DNA of 64,000 nt from Ignavibacteriales bacterium. GTDB taxonomy: Bacteria; Bacteroidota; Ignavibacteria; Ignavibacteriales; Melioribacteraceae. Shown in pieces: positions 12,428-22,235 of this stretch; within the stretch, counting starts at the first letter, position 1; each line of letters starts with the position of its first letter. Where the stretch lies: the NCBI GenBank assembly GCA_020635285.1, contig JACKAB010000008.1, positions 310,001 through 374,000 on the forward strand, in the 5' to 3' direction. The position numbers and the translations under genes were made by a program. Under the pieces are notes generated by a model. That model saw only the letters and a list, made by a program, of their open reading frames with translations. It made no database searches and was not told where the DNA came from.

Positions 12428-12721
12428 ATGCGAAACATTTTAATTAGACCTTTGGTTACAGAAAAAATGAATGCTTTATCGGAAGAGCAAAAACAATATG
12501 GATTTGTTGTAAATGTTAATGCTAATAAAATAGAAATTGCGAAAGCAATAAAAGCAAAATTTAATGTAGAAGTTGCTACCGTAAATACAATTAAATATAA
12601 AGGAAAAACTAAATCTCAATTTACCAGAAAAGGGCGGTTTGAAGGAAAAACAGCTTCTTTTAAGAAAGCATTGGTAACATTGAAAGAAGGACAAACAATA
12701 GATTTGTTCGGCGAAGTTTAG
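12428..12721 (+). CDS. rplW: 50S ribosomal protein L23
   Basis: This 97-residue L23 sits at the exit tunnel rim, where trigger factor and SRP dock. The N-terminal RPLVTEKMNAL block and the KAIKAKFNVEVATVNTIKYKGK segment are characteristic. Length is normal. It follows rplD by 15 bases and precedes rplB by 18 bases in S10-operon order. Confidence 0.96.
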   Translation: MRNILIRPLVTEKMNALSEEQKQYGFVVNVNANKIEIAKAIKAKFNVEVATVNTIKYKGKTKSQFTRKGRFEGKTASFKKALVTLKEGQTIDLFGEV

Positions 12722-12739
12722 TATTGGAGTTAATGATAA

Positions 12740-13567
12740 ATGGCAATTAGAAAATTTAAACCAAATACACCTGGAACAAGATTTATGTCAGTTTCCACTT
12801 TTGAGGAAATTACTAAATCTACTCCCGAAAAATCTTTAACTGCTCCTTTAAGTAAATCGGGCGGTAGAAATAACAAGGGAAGAATTACTTCCAGGCATCT
12901 TGGTGGCGGACATAAAAGAAAATATAGAATTATTGATTTCAAACGGAATAAAGATGGAATTCCTGCAAAAGTATTTTCAATTGAATATGATCCAAATAGA
13001 TCTGCAAGAATAGCGTTACTACATTATGCTGATGGAGAGAAAAAATATATTTTGGCTCCTAATGGTTTAACAGTTGGAACAACTGTTCAATCAGGACCTG
13101 GCAGCGATATTAAGGTTGGAAATGCTCTTAAACTTAAAGATTTACCTTTGGGTAGCGTAATTCATAATGTTGAATTAAAACCAGGTAAAGGTGGTCAATT
13201 AGGAAGATCGGCTGGAACTGAAATTCAACTTACAGCTAAAGAAGGAAAATACGGTCAGTTAAAAATGCCTTCTGGTGAAGTTAGGTTGGTAAGCTTAGAA
13301 TGTAAAGCAACATATGGCACAGTTGGTAATTCAGCTCATGAGAATATTAGTTTAGGAAAAGCTGGTAGAACAAGGTGGTTAGGTAAAAGATCAAAAGTTA
13401 GAGGTGTTGCTATGAACCCTGTTGATCACCCAATGGGTGGTGGAGAAGGTAAAACATCTGGTGGTGGTCATCCAGTTTCTCCTTGGGGACAAAAAGCTAA
13501 AGGATTAAAAACTAGAAAAGTTGGAAAAAAATCAAATAAATTTATTATTAAAAGAAGAAAAAGCTAG
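12740..13567 (+). CDS. rplB: 50S ribosomal protein L2
   Basis: At 275 residues this is a full-length L2, required for subunit association and peptidyl-transferase assembly. The C-terminal block [16 protein letters not shown] contains the conserved histidine implicated in peptidyl-transferase activity. The ending [13 protein letters not shown] is normal. It lies between rplW and rpsS, with an 8-base gap to rpsS. Confidence 0.98.
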   Translation: MAIRKFKPNTPGTRFMSVSTFEEITKSTPEKSLTAPLSKSGGRNNKGRITSRHLGGGHKRKYRIIDFKRNKDGIPAKVFSIEYDPNRSARIALLHYADGEKKYILAPNGLTVGTTVQSGPGSDIKVGNALKLKDLPLGSVIHNVELKPGKGGQLGRSAGTEIQLTAKEGKYGQLKMPSGEVRLVSLECKATYGTVGNSAHENISLGKAGRTRWLGKRSKVRGVAMNPVDHPMGGGEGKTSGGGHPVSPWGQKAKGLKTRKVGKKSNKFIIKRRKS

Positions 13568-13575
13568 AGTAAATT

Positions 13576-13866
13576 ATGCCAAGATCTGTAAAAAAAGGTC
13601 CATTTATTGATTTGAAACTGCTTGCCAAAATTCAAGGTATGAATCAAACAGGACAAAAAAAGATAATTAAAACTTGGTCAAGATCAAGTACAATATCGCC
13701 TGAATTTGTTGGACATACAATTGCAGTTCACAATGGTAATAAAATGATTCCCGTATATGTAAGCGAAAATATGGTAGGTCATAAATTAGGTGAGTTTTCA
13801 CCAACAAGAATTTTTAGGGGTCACCCCGGAACTAAAGCTGAAAAAGCTTCAAGAATGAAAAAATAG
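13576..13866 (+). CDS. rpsS: 30S ribosomal protein S19
   Basis: This is a 96-residue S19, which pairs with S13 in the head of the small subunit. The N-terminus [12 protein letters not shown] and the block [18 protein letters not shown] are diagnostic. Position between rplB and rplV is canonical, and length is normal. Confidence 0.97.
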   Translation: MPRSVKKGPFIDLKLLAKIQGMNQTGQKKIIKTWSRSSTISPEFVGHTIAVHNGNKMIPVYVSENMVGHKLGEFSPTRIFRGHPGTKAEKASRMKK

Positions 13867-13884
13867 GGTTGAGGAAAAATTTTA

Positions 13885-14244
13885 ATGGAAGCAAAAGCTA
13901 CACACAGATACATTGGAACATCTCCTAGAAAAATGAGATTAGTTATTGATCTTATTAGAGGTGAATCAGTTGATAAGGCTATTGAATTACTGCATTTTAA
14001 TCCTAAGCATGCTTCAAGGGATGCAGAAAAAGTTTTAAGGTCTGCGATTTCAAATCTTTTTAACAAAGACGAAGAAAATAAACATGAGCCAAACGAATTA
14101 TACGTAAAAGAGGCTTTTGTCAATCAAGGACCTGCTCTTAAAAGATTACTTCCTGCTCCAATGGGAAGAGCTTTTAGAATCAAAAAAAGAGCAAATCATG
14201 TTACAATTGTTGTAGCTTTGAAAAAAAAATTGCAGGAGGTTTAG
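13885..14244 (+). CDS. rplV: 50S ribosomal protein L22
   Basis: L22 contributes the second long loop of the exit tunnel (macrolide region). The 119-residue product has the N-terminal YIGTSPRKMRLVIDLIRG block and the loop PAPMGRAFRIKKRANH. Its stop codon directly abuts the rpsC start, and the rpsC ribosome-binding site lies inside the rplV 3' end, which suggests translational coupling. Confidence 0.97.
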   Translation: MEAKATHRYIGTSPRKMRLVIDLIRGESVDKAIELLHFNPKHASRDAEKVLRSAISNLFNKDEENKHEPNELYVKEAFVNQGPALKRLLPAPMGRAFRIKKRANHVTIVVALKKKLQEV

Positions 14245-14886
14245 TTGGGTCAGAAGACAAATCCAATAGGTCTTAGAGTTGGTAAAATACGTGGTTGGGA
14301 ATCAAATTGGTATGAAAGTAAAAGCTACGCATCTAAATTAAAAGAAGATAAAGAATTAAGAAGTTACATTAGACAAAGGTTAACAAAAGCTGGTGTTTCT
14401 AGAATTATCATTAACCGAACTTCAAAAAATGTAATTCTAACAATTCATACTTCTAGACCAGGGGTTGTAATTGGTAAAAGTGGTAAGGAAATTTCTCAAT
14501 TAGAACAAGAATTGAAAAAAGTTACTGACAAAGAAGTAAAAGTACAAATCAATGAAATCAAAAGACCTGAATTGGACGCATATTTAGTTGGTGAAAATAT
14601 TGCAAATCAGCTTAAAGGAAGAGTTTCCTTTAGAAGAGCAATGAAGCAATCTATAACTTCATCAATGAGAATGGGTGCAGAAGGTATTAGGATAATGTGT
14701 TCAGGAAGATTAGGCGGTGCTGAAATGGCCAGAACTGAACAATATAAAGAAGGTAGAATTCCATTGCATACTTTAAGAGCTGATATAGATTATGCCTCGA
14801 CAACAGCTCATACAATTTATGGTGCAATTGGTATAAAAGTTTGGATTTGTCGCGGTGAAATTTTAGGTAAAAGAGTAACCGATTAA
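14245..14886 (+). CDS. rpsC: 30S ribosomal protein S3
   Basis: S3 forms part of the mRNA entry channel. The 213-residue product contains a KH domain with the signature GKSGKEI ([17 protein letters not shown]). The start is TTG at 14245 (TTG GGT CAG AAG), set by the invariant [14 protein letters not shown]-terminus and a GGAGG site ending just before the rplV stop. The TTG start on such a highly expressed gene fits the pattern elsewhere in this window. Confidence 0.97.
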   Translation: MGQKTNPIGLRVGKIRGWESNWYESKSYASKLKEDKELRSYIRQRLTKAGVSRIIINRTSKNVILTIHTSRPGVVIGKSGKEISQLEQELKKVTDKEVKVQINEIKRPELDAYLVGENIANQLKGRVSFRRAMKQSITSSMRMGAEGIRIMCSGRLGGAEMARTEQYKEGRIPLHTLRADIDYASTTAHTIYGAIGIKVWICRGEILGKRVTD

Positions 14887-14906
14887 GATATTTAGGAGTT
14901 TTAATT

Positions 14907-15323
14907 ATGTTAATGCCAAAAAGAGTTAAATATAGAAAACATCAACGTGGAAAAATGAAGGGCAATGCTACACGTGGTGCTAGAGTTAATTTTGGAGATT
15001 TAGGTCTAAAAGCACTTGAACCCCATTGGATAACTAGTAGGCAGATTGAAGCATGCAGAATTGCAATTACAAGAAAAATGAAAAGAGACGGAAAAGTTTG
15101 GATTAGAATTTTTCCTGATAAGTCAGTTTCCAAAAAACCACTTGAAACTAGAATGGGTAAAGGAAAAGCGCCACCAGAATATTGGGTTGCATGTGTAAGA
15201 CCTGGTAGAATTATGTTTGAAGTTGCCGGTGTAACAAAAGAATTAGCAATAGAGGCTTTAACTTTAGCTTCACATAAATTGCCAATAAAAACCAAAGTGG
15301 TTACTAGACCAGATTTTGAATAA
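14907..15323 (+). CDS. rplP: 50S ribosomal protein L16
   Basis: L16 organises the A-site region of the 50S subunit. The 138-residue product begins [16 protein letters not shown] and contains the block [18 protein letters not shown]. An AGGAG site lies 8 bases upstream of the ATG. A second in-frame ATG at residue 3 is possible, but the first is the better family match. Confidence 0.97.
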   Translation: MLMPKRVKYRKHQRGKMKGNATRGARVNFGDLGLKALEPHWITSRQIEACRIAITRKMKRDGKVWIRIFPDKSVSKKPLETRMGKGKAPPEYWVACVRPGRIMFEVAGVTKELAIEALTLASHKLPIKTKVVTRPDFE

Positions 15324-15342
15324 TTTTTAAGGTAGAATAGTA

Positions 15343-15555
15343 ATGAAAATGTATGAAATAATTGAAATGGCTGATGAAGAAATTGTAAAACGGATTGAGG
15401 AAGAAGAACTTAATTTAGTTGATTTAAGATTTCAGCACGAACTTAAAAACCTAACTAATACGGCAAAGCTGAACACAATCAAAAAAGATATTGCAAGAAT
15501 GAAAACAGTTTTGAAAGAAAGACAATTAAAATCATTAGCTGTAAACGAAAAATAA
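15343..15555 (+). CDS. rpmC: 50S ribosomal protein L29
   Basis: This short helical protein (70 residues) lies near the tunnel exit next to L23. Family features include EELNLVDLRFQHELKNLTNT and the KKDIARMKTVLKERQ C-terminal helix. It sits in the expected place between rplP and rpsQ. The first two codons (Met-Lys-Met) offer two possible starts; the upstream one is annotated. Confidence 0.94.
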   Translation: MKMYEIIEMADEEIVKRIEEEELNLVDLRFQHELKNLTNTAKLNTIKKDIARMKTVLKERQLKSLAVNEK

Positions 15556-15576
15556 TCCAGGAGTAATTTTTAATAA

Positions 15577-15834
15577 ATGGAAAATCGTAACCTTAGAAAA
15601 TCAAGAGTTGGAATTGTAGTTGGAACTAAAATGAATAAAAGTATTTTAGTGGCAATTGAAAGAAAAGTAGCTCATTCACTTTATAAAAAATATTTTAAGA
15701 AAACTACCAAGTTTATGGCTCATGATGAAAAAAATGAATGTACAGTTGGTGATACTGTAAGAATTATGGAAACTAGACCATTAAGCAAATTAAAAAAGTG
15801 GCGTTTAGTTGAAGTCATAGAAAAAGCTAAATAA
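15577..15834 (+). CDS. rpsQ: 30S ribosomal protein S17
   Basis: This 85-residue OB-fold protein is a primary 16S rRNA binder. The blocks [19 protein letters not shown] and [20 protein letters not shown] are diagnostic. Order rpmC-rpsQ-rplN is canonical for the start of the spc portion, and an AGGAG site precedes the ATG. Confidence 0.97.
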   Translation: MENRNLRKSRVGIVVGTKMNKSILVAIERKVAHSLYKKYFKKTTKFMAHDEKNECTVGDTVRIMETRPLSKLKKWRLVEVIEKAK

Positions 15835-15860
15835 GGTTTGTATAGGGGAATCTATTCGAA

Positions 15861-16229
15861 ATGATACAAGAAGAAACAAATTTAATAGTTGCAGATAACT
15901 CGGGTGCAAAAAGAGTAAGATGCATTAGGGTTTTAGGTGGTAGCAACAGAAGGTATGCTAGTGTTGGTGATTTAATTGTAGTTTCGGTTAAAGCAGCATT
16001 ACCAAATGCCGGTGTAAAGAAAGGCGAAGTTTCTAAAGCCGTTATAGTAAGAACCAAGAAAGAAATTAAACGTCAAGATGGTTCGTATATAAGATTTGAT
16101 GAAAATGCAGCAGTTTTACTAAATGCTCAAGATGAACCAAGAGGAACCAGAATTTTTGGACCTGTGGCTAGAGAGCTAAGAGATAAAAAGTTCATGAAAA
16201 TTATTTCACTAGCACCAGAAGTATTATAA
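15861..16229 (+). CDS. rplN: 50S ribosomal protein L14
   Basis: L14 bridges the two subunits. The 122-residue product starts [18 protein letters not shown] and contains the [14 protein letters not shown] block near the end, both family hallmarks. Length is exactly typical, and it is followed 11 bases later by rplX. Confidence 0.98.
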   Translation: MIQEETNLIVADNSGAKRVRCIRVLGGSNRRYASVGDLIVVSVKAALPNAGVKKGEVSKAVIVRTKKEIKRQDGSYIRFDENAAVLLNAQDEPRGTRIFGPVARELRDKKFMKIISLAPEVL

Positions 16230-16240
16230 AGAGGATTTTA

Positions 16241-16564
16241 ATGAGAGTAAAAAAAGAAGATAACGTAATAGTAATTTCTGGAAACTTTAATGGAAAAACT
16301 GGCAAAATTTTAAAAGTATTTCCAAAAAAAAACAGAGTGATTGTTGAGGGTGTAAATTTAAGAAAACGACATACTAAAGCGAATCAGCAAAATCCGCAAG
16401 GTGGAATTGTTGAAAAGGAAGCTCCAATTGATGCTTCAAATGTGATGTTGTTGGATCCAAAAAGCAATGAACCTACAAGAATTGGTAAAAAAATAATAAT
16501 TGATGATAAGAGCGGTAAAAAAAGATCCGTTAGAGTAAGCAGAACTAGTGGAGAAATGCTGTAA
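16241..16564 (+). CDS. rplX: 50S ribosomal protein L24
   Basis: This 107-residue KOW-domain protein initiates 50S assembly. The KOW segment ([20 protein letters not shown]) and the block [20 protein letters not shown] identify it. It follows rplN and precedes rplE as in most bacteria. Confidence 0.97.
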   Translation: MRVKKEDNVIVISGNFNGKTGKILKVFPKKNRVIVEGVNLRKRHTKANQQNPQGGIVEKEAPIDASNVMLLDPKSNEPTRIGKKIIIDDKSGKKRSVRVSRTSGEML

Positions 16565-16591
16565 TAATTTAATTTGACTTTTGAGAAAAAA

Positions 16592-17218
16592 ATGGCTGAA
16601 AAAACTAAAAAAACAAATAAGAAAGAAAAAGAGCAAACTGAATCAAGTGAAGCAAAAGTAGCTGCACGTTTGTTTGAAAAATATAAAAGTGAGATTGCAC
16701 CTGCTTTAATGAAACAATTTTCATACAAAAGCGTTATGCAAGTTCCAAAACTGGAAAAAATTGTTGTCAATATGGGTGTTGGGGCTGCAGTGCAAGACTC
16801 TAAAGCCTTAGACGAAGCTGTAAAAGATTTAGAAACTATTACAGGACAAAAAGCTAGTTTAAGAACTGCAAAAAAAGCTATCTCTAATTTCAAACTTAGA
16901 GAAGGTATGAAAATAGGTGCTAAAGTAACTTTGCGAAGAGATAGGATGTATGAATTTTTGGATCGTATTATCTCAATCGCCATGCCTAGAATTAGAGACT
17001 TTAGAGGTGTTTCTGATAAATCATTTGACGGTAGAGGAAATTATACACTCGGATTAAAAGAGCAAATTATATTTCCTGAAATTAATATTGACCGAATAAA
17101 TAGAGTTGTAGGAATGGATATTACATTCGTAACAAATTCAAAAAGTGATCAAGAAGCTTTTGAATTACTTAAATTATTTGGTTTTCCATTTAAGAAAAAA
17201 GAAATAAACAACGGATAG
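16592..17218 (+). CDS. rplE: 50S ribosomal protein L5 with charged N-terminal extension
   Basis: L5 binds 5S rRNA and forms a bridge to the small subunit. The core (residues about 30-208) matches the family, including [14 protein letters not shown] and [17 protein letters not shown]. Compared with the usual 179 residues there is a roughly 28-residue Lys/Glu-rich leader before the conserved helix. I take the ATG at 16592 ([11 protein letters not shown]); an in-frame TTG at 16574 would add six residues, and neither has a strong ribosome-binding site. The position after rplX is canonical. Confidence 0.95.
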   Translation: MAEKTKKTNKKEKEQTESSEAKVAARLFEKYKSEIAPALMKQFSYKSVMQVPKLEKIVVNMGVGAAVQDSKALDEAVKDLETITGQKASLRTAKKAISNFKLREGMKIGAKVTLRRDRMYEFLDRIISIAMPRIRDFRGVSDKSFDGRGNYTLGLKEQIIFPEINIDRINRVVGMDITFVTNSKSDQEAFELLKLFGFPFKKKEINNG

Positions 17219-17230
17219 TTAAGGAATTTT

Positions 17231-17500
17231 ATGGCTAGAAAAGGCTTATTAGCAAGAGAACAAAAAAGACAAAAATTAGTTGAGCAATATGCTGCTCTTC
17301 GTAAAGAACTAAAGGCAAAAGGTGATTGGGATGGACTTCAAAAGCTTCCAAGAAATTCTTCGCGAATTAGGTTAAGAAATAGATGTATTATAACTGGAAG
17401 ACCTAGGGCATATTCTAGAAAATTTGGAGTTTCTCGTTTAGTATTTCGTGAGATGGCTTTAAAAGGTGAAATTCCTGGAATTCAAAAAGCAAGCTGGTAA
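17231..17500 (+). CDS. rpsN: 30S ribosomal protein S14
   Basis: This 89-residue protein is the long, zinc-free type of S14: it lacks the paired CxxC motifs of the short form. The C-terminal block [20 protein letters not shown] and the ending GIQKASW are typical. It sits between rplE and rpsH. Confidence 0.97.
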   Translation: MARKGLLAREQKRQKLVEQYAALRKELKAKGDWDGLQKLPRNSSRIRLRNRCIITGRPRAYSRKFGVSRLVFREMALKGEIPGIQKASW

Positions 17501-17518
17501 AAGAGGGAGATAAATTTA

Positions 17519-17914
17519 ATGGCAGTTACAGATCCAATTTCGGATTATTTAACAAGAGTTAGAAATGCAATACACGCTAAGAAGAAATTCGTTGATATTC
17601 CTTCTTCTAAAATGAAAGTGCGAATGAGTGAAATACTTAAAGAATCTAGTTTTATAAAAGATTTTAATATTATTGAAGATAACAAGCAAAATATTTTAAG
17701 AGTTCACTTAAAATATAAAGAAGGCGAATCTTCAATTACAGGTCTTAAAAAAATAAGTACACCTGGATTAAGATTATACTGTAATCAAGATAATATTCCA
17801 AGAGTTTTAAATGGATTAGGTTTAGCAATTCTTTCTACATCAAAAGGATTATTGTCTGATAAACAGGCAAAAAAACAAGCTGTAGGTGGCGAAGTAATTT
17901 GTCATATTTGGTAA
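17519..17914 (+). CDS. rpsH: 30S ribosomal protein S8
   Basis: S8 binds the central domain of 16S rRNA and in some bacteria represses the spc operon by binding its mRNA. The 131-residue product has DPISDYLTRVRNAI at the N-terminus and ISTSKGLL-like (LSTSKGLLSDKQAKKQ) and GGEVICHIW blocks at the C-terminus. Length and position are normal. Confidence 0.97.
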   Translation: MAVTDPISDYLTRVRNAIHAKKKFVDIPSSKMKVRMSEILKESSFIKDFNIIEDNKQNILRVHLKYKEGESSITGLKKISTPGLRLYCNQDNIPRVLNGLGLAILSTSKGLLSDKQAKKQAVGGEVICHIW

Positions 17915-17935
17915 TATAAGTTTAGGAGTTAAAAC

Positions 17936-18472
17936 GTGTCTAGAGTTGGTAAAAAACCAATAAATATTAAAGGTGTTGAATTATCACAAAAAGGTAATTC
18001 AATTAAAGTAAAAGGGAAACTTGGAGAGCTTGAAAAAACTTTTCATTCAAATATCTCAATTTCGATTGAAGGTGATGAAGTATTAGTTACCCGCCCAAAT
18101 GATTTGCGTGAAAATAGAGCATTACATGGTTTAACAAGAGCTTTATTAAGCAATATGGTGGATGGAGTTTCTGAAGGATTTTCAAAAACGCTTGATATTG
18201 TTGGCGTTGGTTATAAAGCAGAACAAAAGGATAATAATATTTTGCTGACTATTGGTTATTCTCACCCAATATATTTTATGCCTCCTAATGATATTAAGTT
18301 GGAAGCTGTTACTCCAACTCAGATCAAAATTACTGGTTGCGATAAAGAGTTAGTCGGTCAAGTTGCAGCTAAAATTAGATCATTTAGAAAACCCGAACCT
18401 TACAAAGGTAAAGGAATAAAATACTCTAATGAAACAATTATTCGTAAAGCAGGAAAAACAGCAGGTAAATAG
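17936..18472 (+). CDS. rplF: 50S ribosomal protein L6
   Basis: L6 lies near the sarcin-ricin loop and the translation-factor site. The 178-residue product starts at a GTG (GTG TCT AGA GTT), set by the MSRVGKKPI N-terminus and a TTAGGAG site. The C-terminal signature PEPYKGKGIKY is present. Order rpsH-rplF-rplR is canonical. Confidence 0.97.
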   Translation: MSRVGKKPINIKGVELSQKGNSIKVKGKLGELEKTFHSNISISIEGDEVLVTRPNDLRENRALHGLTRALLSNMVDGVSEGFSKTLDIVGVGYKAEQKDNNILLTIGYSHPIYFMPPNDIKLEAVTPTQIKITGCDKELVGQVAAKIRSFRKPEPYKGKGIKYSNETIIRKAGKTAGK

Positions 18473-18481
18473 GAACTTAAA

Positions 18482-18835
18482 ATGAAAGATAAAAGACTTA
18501 AAAATAAAATAAGAGTTAGAAAAAAAATATCTGGTACTGCTGAAAGACCTAGAGTTGCTATTTTCAGAAGTTTAACTCAAATTTATGCTCAAGTTATTGA
18601 TGACACAAATAATTCAACTTTAGCATCTGCTTCTTCATTAACTAAAGAAATTGAAAAAGATATTAAGAATGCAAAAAGTAAAATAGAAAAAAGTAAAATT
18701 GTTGGAAAACATTTAGCAAAAGTAGCTAAAGAAAAAGGTATCGAAACAGTAATATTTGATAGAGCTGGTTACAGATACCATGGTAGAGTTCAGGCTGTAG
18801 CAGAAGGCGCAAGAGAAGGCGGACTTAAGTTTTAA
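18482..18835 (+). CDS. rplR: 50S ribosomal protein L18
   Basis: L18 brings 5S rRNA to the 50S subunit. The 117-residue product has the usual [20 protein letters not shown] block and ends with [17 protein letters not shown]. Unusually, it is followed by a tRNA gene rather than directly by rpsE. Confidence 0.97.
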   Translation: MKDKRLKNKIRVRKKISGTAERPRVAIFRSLTQIYAQVIDDTNNSTLASASSLTKEIEKDIKNAKSKIEKSKIVGKHLAKVAKEKGIETVIFDRAGYRYHGRVQAVAEGAREGGLKF

Positions 18836-18851
18836 TTTGAAAAAATTTCAT

Positions 18852-18922
18852 TGCCGGATCGTCTAATGGTAGGACAACGGCCTTTGACGCCGTCTGTAGA
18901 GGTTCGAATCCTCTTCCGGCAA
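18852..18922 (+). tRNA. tRNA-Gln(TTG) inside the spc operon
   Basis: The acceptor stem TGCCGGA (18852-18858) pairs with TCCGGCA (18915-18921), with A18922 as discriminator; CCA is not encoded. The anticodon arm ACGGC-CTTTGAC-GCCGT gives anticodon TTG, so it reads CAA and, by wobble, CAG glutamine codons. The T arm contains GGTTCGAATCC. The gene lies 16 bases after the rplR stop and 27 bases before the rpsE start, on the same strand, so it must be processed out of the ribosomal-protein message or have its own promoter. Confidence 0.95.
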
Positions 18923-18949
18923 CAAAATATTGTAACTAAGGAGTAAAAA

Positions 18950-19456
18950 TTGAAGTATAAAAAAGTAAGTGGATTAGACGGACTTAAAGAAAAAGTAGTC
19001 CATATAAATCGTGTTGCTAAAGTTGTTAAAGGTGGTCGTAGATTTAGCTTTAATGCAATTGTAGTTGTTGGCGATGGCGATGGTCACGTTGGTGTTGGAT
19101 TGGGAAAAGCAAATGAAGTTACAGATGCTATTTCAAAAGGAATTGATGACGCTAAGAAAAATGTTTATAGAATTACTTTGCACAAGGGAACAATTCCACA
19201 TAAAATTATTGGTAAATATGGGGCTGGAAAAGTTTTACTAAAACCTGCATCTGCTGGTACTGGTTTAATTGCTGGCGGTGGAGTTAGAGCTGTTTTAGAA
19301 ATGGCTGGTGCTCAAGATATTCTAACTAAATCACTTGGATCAAGTAATCCTCATAATCAAGTTAAGGCTACTTTACAAGGATTATTAAATTTAATAGATG
19401 CAAAAACTATGGCTAATAAAAGAGATATAGAAATTAGTCAATTGTTTGCTGTATAA
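18950..19456 (+). CDS. rpsE: 30S ribosomal protein S5
   Basis: S5 helps maintain decoding fidelity and the mRNA entry helicase activity. The 168-residue product contains the double-stranded RNA-binding segment ([19 protein letters not shown]) and the [17 protein letters not shown] block. The start is a TTG at 18950, 7 bases after AAGGAG. It follows the inserted tRNA-Gln and ends 10 bases before rpmD. Confidence 0.97.
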   Translation: MKYKKVSGLDGLKEKVVHINRVAKVVKGGRRFSFNAIVVVGDGDGHVGVGLGKANEVTDAISKGIDDAKKNVYRITLHKGTIPHKIIGKYGAGKVLLKPASAGTGLIAGGGVRAVLEMAGAQDILTKSLGSSNPHNQVKATLQGLLNLIDAKTMANKRDIEISQLFAV

Positions 19457-19466
19457 CGAGGATATG

Positions 19467-19655
19467 ATGGCAAAGAAATTAAAAATTACCCAAACAAAAA
19501 GTGTAATTGATAGACCAAAAGATCAAAAATTGACCATTAAATCATTGGGTTTGGGAAGACCAAATTATAGCAAAATCCACAATGATTCGCCTCAAATTAG
19601 AGGAATGGTAAATAAAGTTTCTCATTTGGTTACTTTTGAAGAAATAGAAGACTAA
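19467..19655 (+). CDS. rpmD: 50S ribosomal protein L30
   Basis: This 62-residue L30 has the typical KITQTKSVIDRPKDQKLTIKSLGLG pattern (read as KITQTKSVI then LGLGRPNY). Two adjacent ATGs lie at 19464 and 19467. I choose 19467 because the GAGG sequence at 19458-19461 is then at a workable distance and the length matches the family (about 60). An earlier in-frame start would overlap rpsE and add residues not seen in L30. Confidence 0.95.
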   Translation: MAKKLKITQTKSVIDRPKDQKLTIKSLGLGRPNYSKIHNDSPQIRGMVNKVSHLVTFEEIED

Positions 19656-19665
19656 GGAATTTATA

Positions 19666-20127
19666 ATGGATATTTTAAGCAATCTTAAATATGCTGAAGG
19701 TTCAATTAAGAAAAGTAAGAGAATTGGACGAGGACAAGGCAGCGGACATGGTGGTACTTCTACAAAAGGTATGAATGGCCAAAAATCAAGATCTGGTCAT
19801 AAAAATAGAGCATGGTTTGAAGGTGGTCAAATGCCCCTGCAAAGAAGAGTGCCTAAAAGAGGTTTTACTAATATTTTCAAAGTTGAGTACCAACCAATTA
19901 ATGTTGATAAATTACAAAAATTAGTAGATGCTAAAAAAATTAAAGATGTTGTTAATGCTGATGTTCTTTTTAGTAACGGATTAATTAAAAATTTGAATGA
20001 GCCATTTAAAATACTTGGTAATGGTGAGTTAAAAGCTAAATTAAATGTTGAAGCAAAATATTTCAGTAAATCGGCAAAGGAAAAAATTGAAGCTGCCGGT
20101 GGTAAATTAAGCGAGACTAAAGTTTAA
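19666..20127 (+). CDS. rplO: 50S ribosomal protein L15
   Basis: L15 is a late-assembly protein of the large subunit. The 153-residue product has the glycine-rich N-terminal block RIGRGQGSGHGGTSTKG and the GQMPLQRRVPKRGF segment. Its stop overlaps the secY start by one base (TAATG), which suggests translational coupling. Confidence 0.97.
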   Translation: MDILSNLKYAEGSIKKSKRIGRGQGSGHGGTSTKGMNGQKSRSGHKNRAWFEGGQMPLQRRVPKRGFTNIFKVEYQPINVDKLQKLVDAKKIKDVVNADVLFSNGLIKNLNEPFKILGNGELKAKLNVEAKYFSKSAKEKIEAAGGKLSETKV

Positions 20128-21464
20128 TGGGCAAAATTCAGGATACTTTTAGAAATATTTTTAAGATTCACGAGTTAAGAGATAGAATTCTCTACACGCT
20201 TGCTTTATTAGTTATTGTAAGAGTCGGTGCACATATTACTCTTCCCGGTATTGATTCCTATTTATTATCTGAAGCAATGGCAAACAAGACTTCTGACAAT
20301 TTACTCGGTTTATATGATATGTTTGCTGGTGGGGCTTTTTCGAATGCTGCAATTTTTGCATTGGGAATTATGCCATATATTTCAGCTTCCATTATTATTC
20401 AGCTAGGTGGAGCGGTAATACCTTATTTCCAAAAGTTACAGAAAGAAGGAGAAGAAGGAAGAAAAAAAATCACTCAGCTTACACGTTACGGAACAGTTTT
20501 AATTTCGCTTTTTCAAGCTTTAGGAGTTGTAACTGGCGTAATTATGAATCTTCAGTTTAATGGAGTTTCAGTTGTTCCCGAGGAAATTAGAGGTGTTGGG
20601 TTTGTAGTTTCATCAGTAATAATATTGGTTGCAGGTACAATATTTATGATGTGGATGGGTGAACAAATTACCGAAAAGGGAATTGGCAATGGTATCTCTT
20701 TAATTATTTTCATAAATATCATCAATAGACTACCTTTTGCAATCTTAGATGAGATTAGACTAATAGATGCTGGAACTAGAAATATTATTATTGAAATTGC
20801 AATTATTGTTTTTATGATTTTTATAGTTGCTGGAATTGTTTTAGTTACTCAAGGAACAAGGAGAATTCCGGTTCAATATGCGAAAAGAGTTGTTGGAAGA
20901 AAAGTTTACGGTGGTGTTACACAGTATATTCCTTTAAGAGTAAATACAGCTGGCGTTATGCCAATAATATTTGCTCAAGCAATAATGTTTTTACCTAGTA
21001 CCGTTTTATCATTTTTCCCAAATAGCGAAGCTATGCAAAGCCTAGCTGGTTATTTTAGTTATACATCATTTACTTATTCGTTTATTTATGCATTGATTAT
21101 CATATTTTTTACATATTTTTATACTGCCATTGCTTTTAATCCTCAAGAAGTTGCAGAGACAATGAAAAAGCAAGGAGGATTTGTTCCTGGTATACGTCCT
21201 GGTAAACAAACATCAGAGTTTATTGACAATATTTTAACCAAAATTACGTTACCTGGTTCAATATTTTTAGCAATTATTGCAATATTACCAGCATTCGTTT
21301 CTAAGTTAGGAGTTTCAGGTTCGTTTGCATCCTTTTTTGGCGGAACAAGTTTGTTAATTATGGTTGGTGTTGCATTAGATACATTGCAGCAAATTGAATC
21401 TCATTTATTGATGAGACATTATGATGGATTTATGAAATCCGGTAAAATGAAAGGTAGAAGGTAG
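20127..21464 (+). CDS. secY: Preprotein translocase subunit SecY
   Basis: SecY is the channel-forming subunit of the SecYEG translocon in the inner membrane. The 445-residue product shows ten hydrophobic segments; the plug region follows TM1 (GLYDMFAGGAFSNAAIFALGI). The SecY signatures GIMPYISASIIIQL and the cytosolic loop QGTRRIPVQYAKR are clear. It is in the usual place after rplO, and no adk separates it from map, as in the Bacteroidota/Chlorobiota group. Confidence 0.98.
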   Translation: MGKIQDTFRNIFKIHELRDRILYTLALLVIVRVGAHITLPGIDSYLLSEAMANKTSDNLLGLYDMFAGGAFSNAAIFALGIMPYISASIIIQLGGAVIPYFQKLQKEGEEGRKKITQLTRYGTVLISLFQALGVVTGVIMNLQFNGVSVVPEEIRGVGFVVSSVIILVAGTIFMMWMGEQITEKGIGNGISLIIFINIINRLPFAILDEIRLIDAGTRNIIIEIAIIVFMIFIVAGIVLVTQGTRRIPVQYAKRVVGRKVYGGVTQYIPLRVNTAGVMPIIFAQAIMFLPSTVLSFFPNSEAMQSLAGYFSYTSFTYSFIYALIIIFFTYFYTAIAFNPQEVAETMKKQGGFVPGIRPGKQTSEFIDNILTKITLPGSIFLAIIAILPAFVSKLGVSGSFASFFGGTSLLIMVGVALDTLQQIESHLLMRHYDGFMKSGKMKGRR

Positions 21465-21473
21465 TTAGCTTTA

Positions 21474-22235
21474 GTGATTTTAATTAAGAGTAAAAAAGAG
21501 ATTGATTTTATTCGAGAAAGTTCAAAAATAGTTGCTGAAACCTTACAATTAGTTAAAAGTTATGCAAAAGTTGGTAAGACAACTTTAGAATTAGATAAAA
21601 TAGCAGAAGATTATATTTTAAGTAACAATGCAATACCAGCATTTAAAGGTTATTCACAAGCTGGGTCAATAGATTTTCCCGGTACAATATGTTCTTCACT
21701 TAATGATGAAGTTGTTCATGGAATTCCGAGCAACACAGTATTGAAAGATGGCGATATTCTTTCTATTGATGTTGGAGTAAAAAAGAATGGATATTTTGGA
21801 GATGCAGCACTTTCAGTTTCAATTGGAGATGTTTCTGAAGAAAAATCCCACTTGATGAAAGTAACAGAAAAATCTCTTTATATTGGAATTGAACAAGCAA
21901 AGACAAAGAATAGAATTGGTGATATTTCTTGGGCAATTCAAGAATATGTTGAAAGTGAAGGTTTAAGTATTGTTAAAGATTTATGCGGACATGGAGTTGG
22001 TAAGTATTTACACGAAGATCCGCAAGTTCCAAATTTCGGTAGACCGAATAGCGGTGCGAAAATAAAAGATGGTATGACAATAGCAATTGAGCCGATGATA
22101 AACATTGGAACCGAAGAGGTTAATGTAAAATCAGATGGATGGACAGTTGTTACCAGAGATGGAAAAGCTTCGGCTCATTTTGAGCATACCATTGCAATCA
22201 TAAATGGAAAACCAGAAATATTATCAGTGTGTTAA
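21474..22235 (+). CDS. map: Methionine aminopeptidase, type I
   Basis: This cytosolic metalloprotease removes the initiator methionine. The 253-residue product has the full active-site set: H82 (EVVHGIP), metal ligands D99 and D110, H173 (CGHGVG), E206 (IEPM) and E237 (FEHTI). It lacks an N-terminal zinc-finger extension, so it is type Ia. The start is a GTG at 21474 with only a weak upstream GAAGG. Its stop overlaps the infA ATG by one base. Confidence 0.96.
   Translation: MILIKSKKEIDFIRESSKIVAETLQLVKSYAKVGKTTLELDKIAEDYILSNNAIPAFKGYSQAGSIDFPGTICSSLNDEVVHGIPSNTVLKDGDILSIDVGVKKNGYFGDAALSVSIGDVSEEKSHLMKVTEKSLYIGIEQAKTKNRIGDISWAIQEYVESEGLSIVKDLCGHGVGKYLHEDPQVPNFGRPNSGAKIKDGMTIAIEPMINIGTEEVNVKSDGWTVVTRDGKASAHFEHTIAIINGKPEILSVC

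Noticed and set aside
16384..16983. Long minus-strand open frame opposite rplX/rplE
   Set aside because: It lies wholly antisense to two clear ribosomal protein genes, has no recognisable features, and looks like a shadow of their coding strand.
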